Made by a program: the position numbers and the translations under genes. Below are positions 62,186-64,000 of a stretch of 64,000 nucleotides of DNA, one piece after another (the first letter of the stretch is position 1; each line of letters opens with the position of its first letter). Origin of the DNA: Archangium sp. (GTDB taxonomy: Bacteria; Myxococcota; Myxococcia; Myxococcales; Myxococcaceae); NCBI GenBank assembly GCA_022843845.1, contig JALHMW010000007.1, positions 124,001 through 188,000 of the forward strand, in the 5' to 3' direction. The notes below the pieces were generated by a model that was not told where the DNA came from, made no database searches, and was given only the letters and a program-made list of their open reading frames with translations.

Positions 62186-63150
62186 AGCGTCTGGCCGTGT
62201 TTCCAAAGGTGCGGGTCGTGGTGCTCGGAGACCTCGTCGCCGACCACTATCTCTTCGGCCAGACCGAGCGCATCAGCCGCGAGGCGCCGGTGCTGATCGT
62301 CAGGCACGAGCGCGACGAGGTGAAGCTCGGGGGCGCCGCCAACGCCGCTGCCAACGCGCGCGCTCTTGGAGGCCAGGTCACTGCGGTCGGAGTCCTCGGC
62401 GCGGATGAGATGGGACGCGCCGTGAAGACGCTCTTCAAAGGGCAGGGCATCGCCGTCGAGGCGGTGTCGGCTCGGGGCGTTCGCACCGAGTCCAAGATGC
62501 GCATCCTCGCGGGAGGGCTGAGCACCTCGCGCCAGCAGATGCTCCGGGTCGATCGCGGCAGCGTCGGGCCTCTTCCGATCGCGGTTCGACGGGCGCTCGC
62601 GCTGCGGTTGGAGCAGGCCGCGAAGCGCGCCGACGTCGTGGTGGTGTCGGACTACGGGGCTGGCGTGGTGTGCGACGAAACCAGAGCCGTCGTCCGCTCG
62701 AGCGCCAGTCGGGGCGTGCCGGTGTGTGTGGACTCCCGGTTCGCCCTGTCGGAATTCAGCGGCGTGACCGTCTGCAAGCCGAACGAGCCCGAGCTCGCGA
62801 CGTTGACGGGGTTGCCGGTGGGCTCCGATCGAGAAGTCGACCGCGCCGCCGCTGCCGCGCTCGAGCGCCTCGGCTGCAAGGTGCTGCTGGTGACCCGCGG
62901 CCGCAAGGGCATGGTCGTCTACGAACGCGGCCAGAAACCCGTTCGTCTTCCCGTGCACGGCCCTGAAGACGCCGTCGACGTCACCGGCGCAGGCGACACC
63001 GTGATCGCGACGTTCGCGCTCGCCGTCGGCGCCGGAGCGTCGTTCCTCGAGGCGGCCCGTCTGGCCAACGTCGCGGGCGGCATCGTCGTGCAGAAGCCGG
63101 GGACGGCCACCGTCACCCGCCCCGAGCTGGCCAGGGAATTGGCGAAATGA
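62182..63150 (+). CDS. rfaE1: D-glycero-beta-D-manno-heptose-7-phosphate kinase
   Basis: PfkB-family sugar kinase of 322 aa for the ADP-heptose pathway, equal to the first domain of HldE. GTG 62182 overlaps the lpxK stop. Motifs: VLGDLVADHYLFGQTERISREAPVLI (split by the D-x-x-x-D substrate site), LGGAANAAANARALGG, CKPNEPELATL and DVTGAGDTVIATFALA with catalytic Asp in G-A-G-D. The adenylyltransferase is a separate gene immediately downstream, unlike the fused E. coli enzyme. Confidence 0.94.
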   Translation: MKRLAVFPKVRVVVLGDLVADHYLFGQTERISREAPVLIVRHERDEVKLGGAANAAANARALGGQVTAVGVLGADEMGRAVKTLFKGQGIAVEAVSARGVRTESKMRILAGGLSTSRQQMLRVDRGSVGPLPIAVRRALALRLEQAAKRADVVVVSDYGAGVVCDETRAVVRSSASRGVPVCVDSRFALSEFSGVTVCKPNEPELATLTGLPVGSDREVDRAAAAALERLGCKVLLVTRGRKGMVVYERGQKPVRLPVHGPEDAVDVTGAGDTVIATFALAVGAGASFLEAARLANVAGGIVVQKPGTATVTRPELARELAK

Positions 63151-63614
63151 CGAAGCTGGTGACCCTCGAGCAGGCGGCGGCGCTGTCGGCGCAGTGGCGC
63201 AGCGAGGGGAAGACGGTCGCCCTCGCCAACGGGGTCTTCGATCTGCTCCACGTCGGTCACGTCCGGTACCTCGAGGGTGCGCGTGCGATGGCTGATCGAT
63301 TGGTCGTCGCGGTGAACTCCGACGCCTCGACCCGGCTGGTCAAGGGGCCCGGACGCCCGGTGATCCCCGAAGCCGAACGCGCCGAGCTGTTGGCCGCCCT
63401 CTCGTGCACCGACGCCGTTCTCCTCTTCTCGGACCCCGACGTCAGAGCCGTGCTTCGCGCCGTTCGCCCTCATGTGCACGTCAAAGGCACTGATTACACG
63501 GCTGACAGCATCCCCGAGCGCGACGAGGTGTCGGCGTGGGGCGGCCGGGTGGCCGTCGCTGGAGACCCGAAGGACCACAGCACCAGCGAGCTGGTGAAGA
63601 AGCTCGGTCGTTGA
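63147..63614 (+). CDS. rfaE2: D-glycero-beta-D-manno-heptose 1-phosphate adenylyltransferase
   Basis: Nucleotidyltransferase of 155 aa, equal to the second domain of HldE, making ADP-heptose. ATG 63147 overlaps the kinase stop (ATGA). The nucleotide-binding motif is ANGVFDLLHVGHVRYL with H-V-G-H, followed by VAVNSDASTRLVKGPGRP and VKGTDYTADSIPERDEV. Together with rfaE1 it supplies heptose for the LPS inner core. Confidence 0.95.
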   Translation: MTKLVTLEQAAALSAQWRSEGKTVALANGVFDLLHVGHVRYLEGARAMADRLVVAVNSDASTRLVKGPGRPVIPEAERAELLAALSCTDAVLLFSDPDVRAVLRAVRPHVHVKGTDYTADSIPERDEVSAWGGRVAVAGDPKDHSTSELVKKLGR

Positions 63615-63650
63615 GTTGATCAGCGGGCGCGATGCGCCTACGCAGCCTCC

Positions 63651-64000
63651 ATGCTTCGGAGCATGACGGGGTTCGGGTCTGGGCGCGGTGTGGCTGGCGA
63701 CGAGGAGATCGTCGTCGAGCTCAAGTCGGTCAACCACAAGTTCTGCGAGGTGAAGGTACGGCTCCCGCGGGAGCTGGCCTCACTCGAGACGGCGCTGGTC
63801 CGGCGCATCAAGGACCGGGTGGCGCGTGGCTCCCTCGACGTGTCGGTGAAGCGCTCGGTGCGCGCGGCGGTTGGGCTGGTGCCGGTCGTCGATGCCGCGC
63901 TCGCGAAGGAGTACCGCCGGGCGTTCGCCGAGCTGGCTGCCGCCACGGGCGTCGCCGACTCGACGACGGTGCGAGAGCTCGCGGCGCTCCCCAACGTGTT
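63651..64000 (+). CDS. yicC: YicC family endoribonuclease-like protein (partial)
   Basis: The 5' part (about 116 residues) of a YicC-family gene running off the window. The start at 63651 gives MLRSMTGFGSGRG, the hallmark N-terminus, then VELKSVNHKFCEVKVRLPRE. YicC proteins act as RNases in RNA turnover. It follows rfaE2 by 36 bases on the same strand and probably begins a new unit or ends the LPS operon. Confidence 0.92.
   Translation, partial: MLRSMTGFGSGRGVAGDEEIVVELKSVNHKFCEVKVRLPRELASLETALVRRIKDRVARGSLDVSVKRSVRAAVGLVPVVDAALAKEYRRAFAELAAATGVADSTTVRELAALPNV

Overview
The window is a compact, GC-rich stretch of chromosome, most likely from a myxobacterium (Myxococcota). This placement is inferred, not proven. 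The supporting traits are lipoproteins with long Gly-rich linkers behind the lipobox, a PilY1 plus minor-pilin operon, a Ser/Thr kinase with an HRDVTPHN catalytic loop and a PEGA-like tail, an NtrC-type two-component system and a DUF507 protein. Genes are packed tightly: about twenty neighbouring pairs share a 4-base ATGA or GTGA stop/start overlap, so translational coupling is the norm. I see no rRNA, tRNA, insertion sequence, prophage or CRISPR array, and no gene-free stretch longer than about 250 bases.

Layout. 1-3.0 kb: the 5' part of an ABC-F (Uup-like) gene, a Cys-rich lipoprotein with MopE-like and Kazal-like segments, and a small membrane-anchored protein. 3.1-13.1 kb: a type IV pilus tip operon, pilY1-fimU-pilV-pilW-pilX, with a coupled lipoprotein. 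13.4-19.1 kb: a charged secreted helical protein and a convergent three-gene type-I-like export operon (ABC, HlyD, TolC) whose ABC ATPase domain looks catalytically dead. 19.2-20.9 kb: a TIGR02450-like protein, Hsp20 and an outer-membrane-like protein. 20.9-29.4 kb: an RND efflux pump (adaptor, pump, outer-membrane factor) followed on the same strand by a histidine kinase and a sigma54-type response regulator. 29.5-36.7 kb: a CorC/HlyC-like protein, methyltransferase, 2OG-Fe oxygenase, UvrC, DUF507, an Spx/ArsC-like protein and a DUF3108 protein.

36.9-40.5 kb: a lipoprotein whose esterase motifs occur in circularly permuted order, coupled to a lone cyclic-nucleotide-binding domain, then a zinc ribbon and a methyltransferase. 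40.5-43.4 kb: YggS, Maf and a PpiD/SurA-type chaperone. 43.5-48.0 kb: the cell-elongation operon mreC-mreD-mrdA-rodA (no mreB here). 48.0-55.7 kb: an SMP-30-like lipoprotein with a 14-copy 18-bp minisatellite, a polyprenol-phosphate sugar transferase, MarC, an acyl-CoA dehydrogenase, and a receptor-type Ser/Thr kinase. 55.7-64 kb: lipid A and LPS core genes: lpxB, divergent from msbA-waaA-glycosyltransferase-(small ORF)-lpxK-rfaE1-rfaE2, then the start of yicC.

Much of the window concerns the cell envelope: pilus tip assembly, two export systems, elongasome and LPS synthesis. The observations most worth following are the degenerate ABC exporter ATPase, the permuted esterase, the five-fold C-x-Y repeat inside PilY1, the Glu-to-Asp change at the expected catalytic base of WaaA, and the co-oriented two-component system behind the RND pump.
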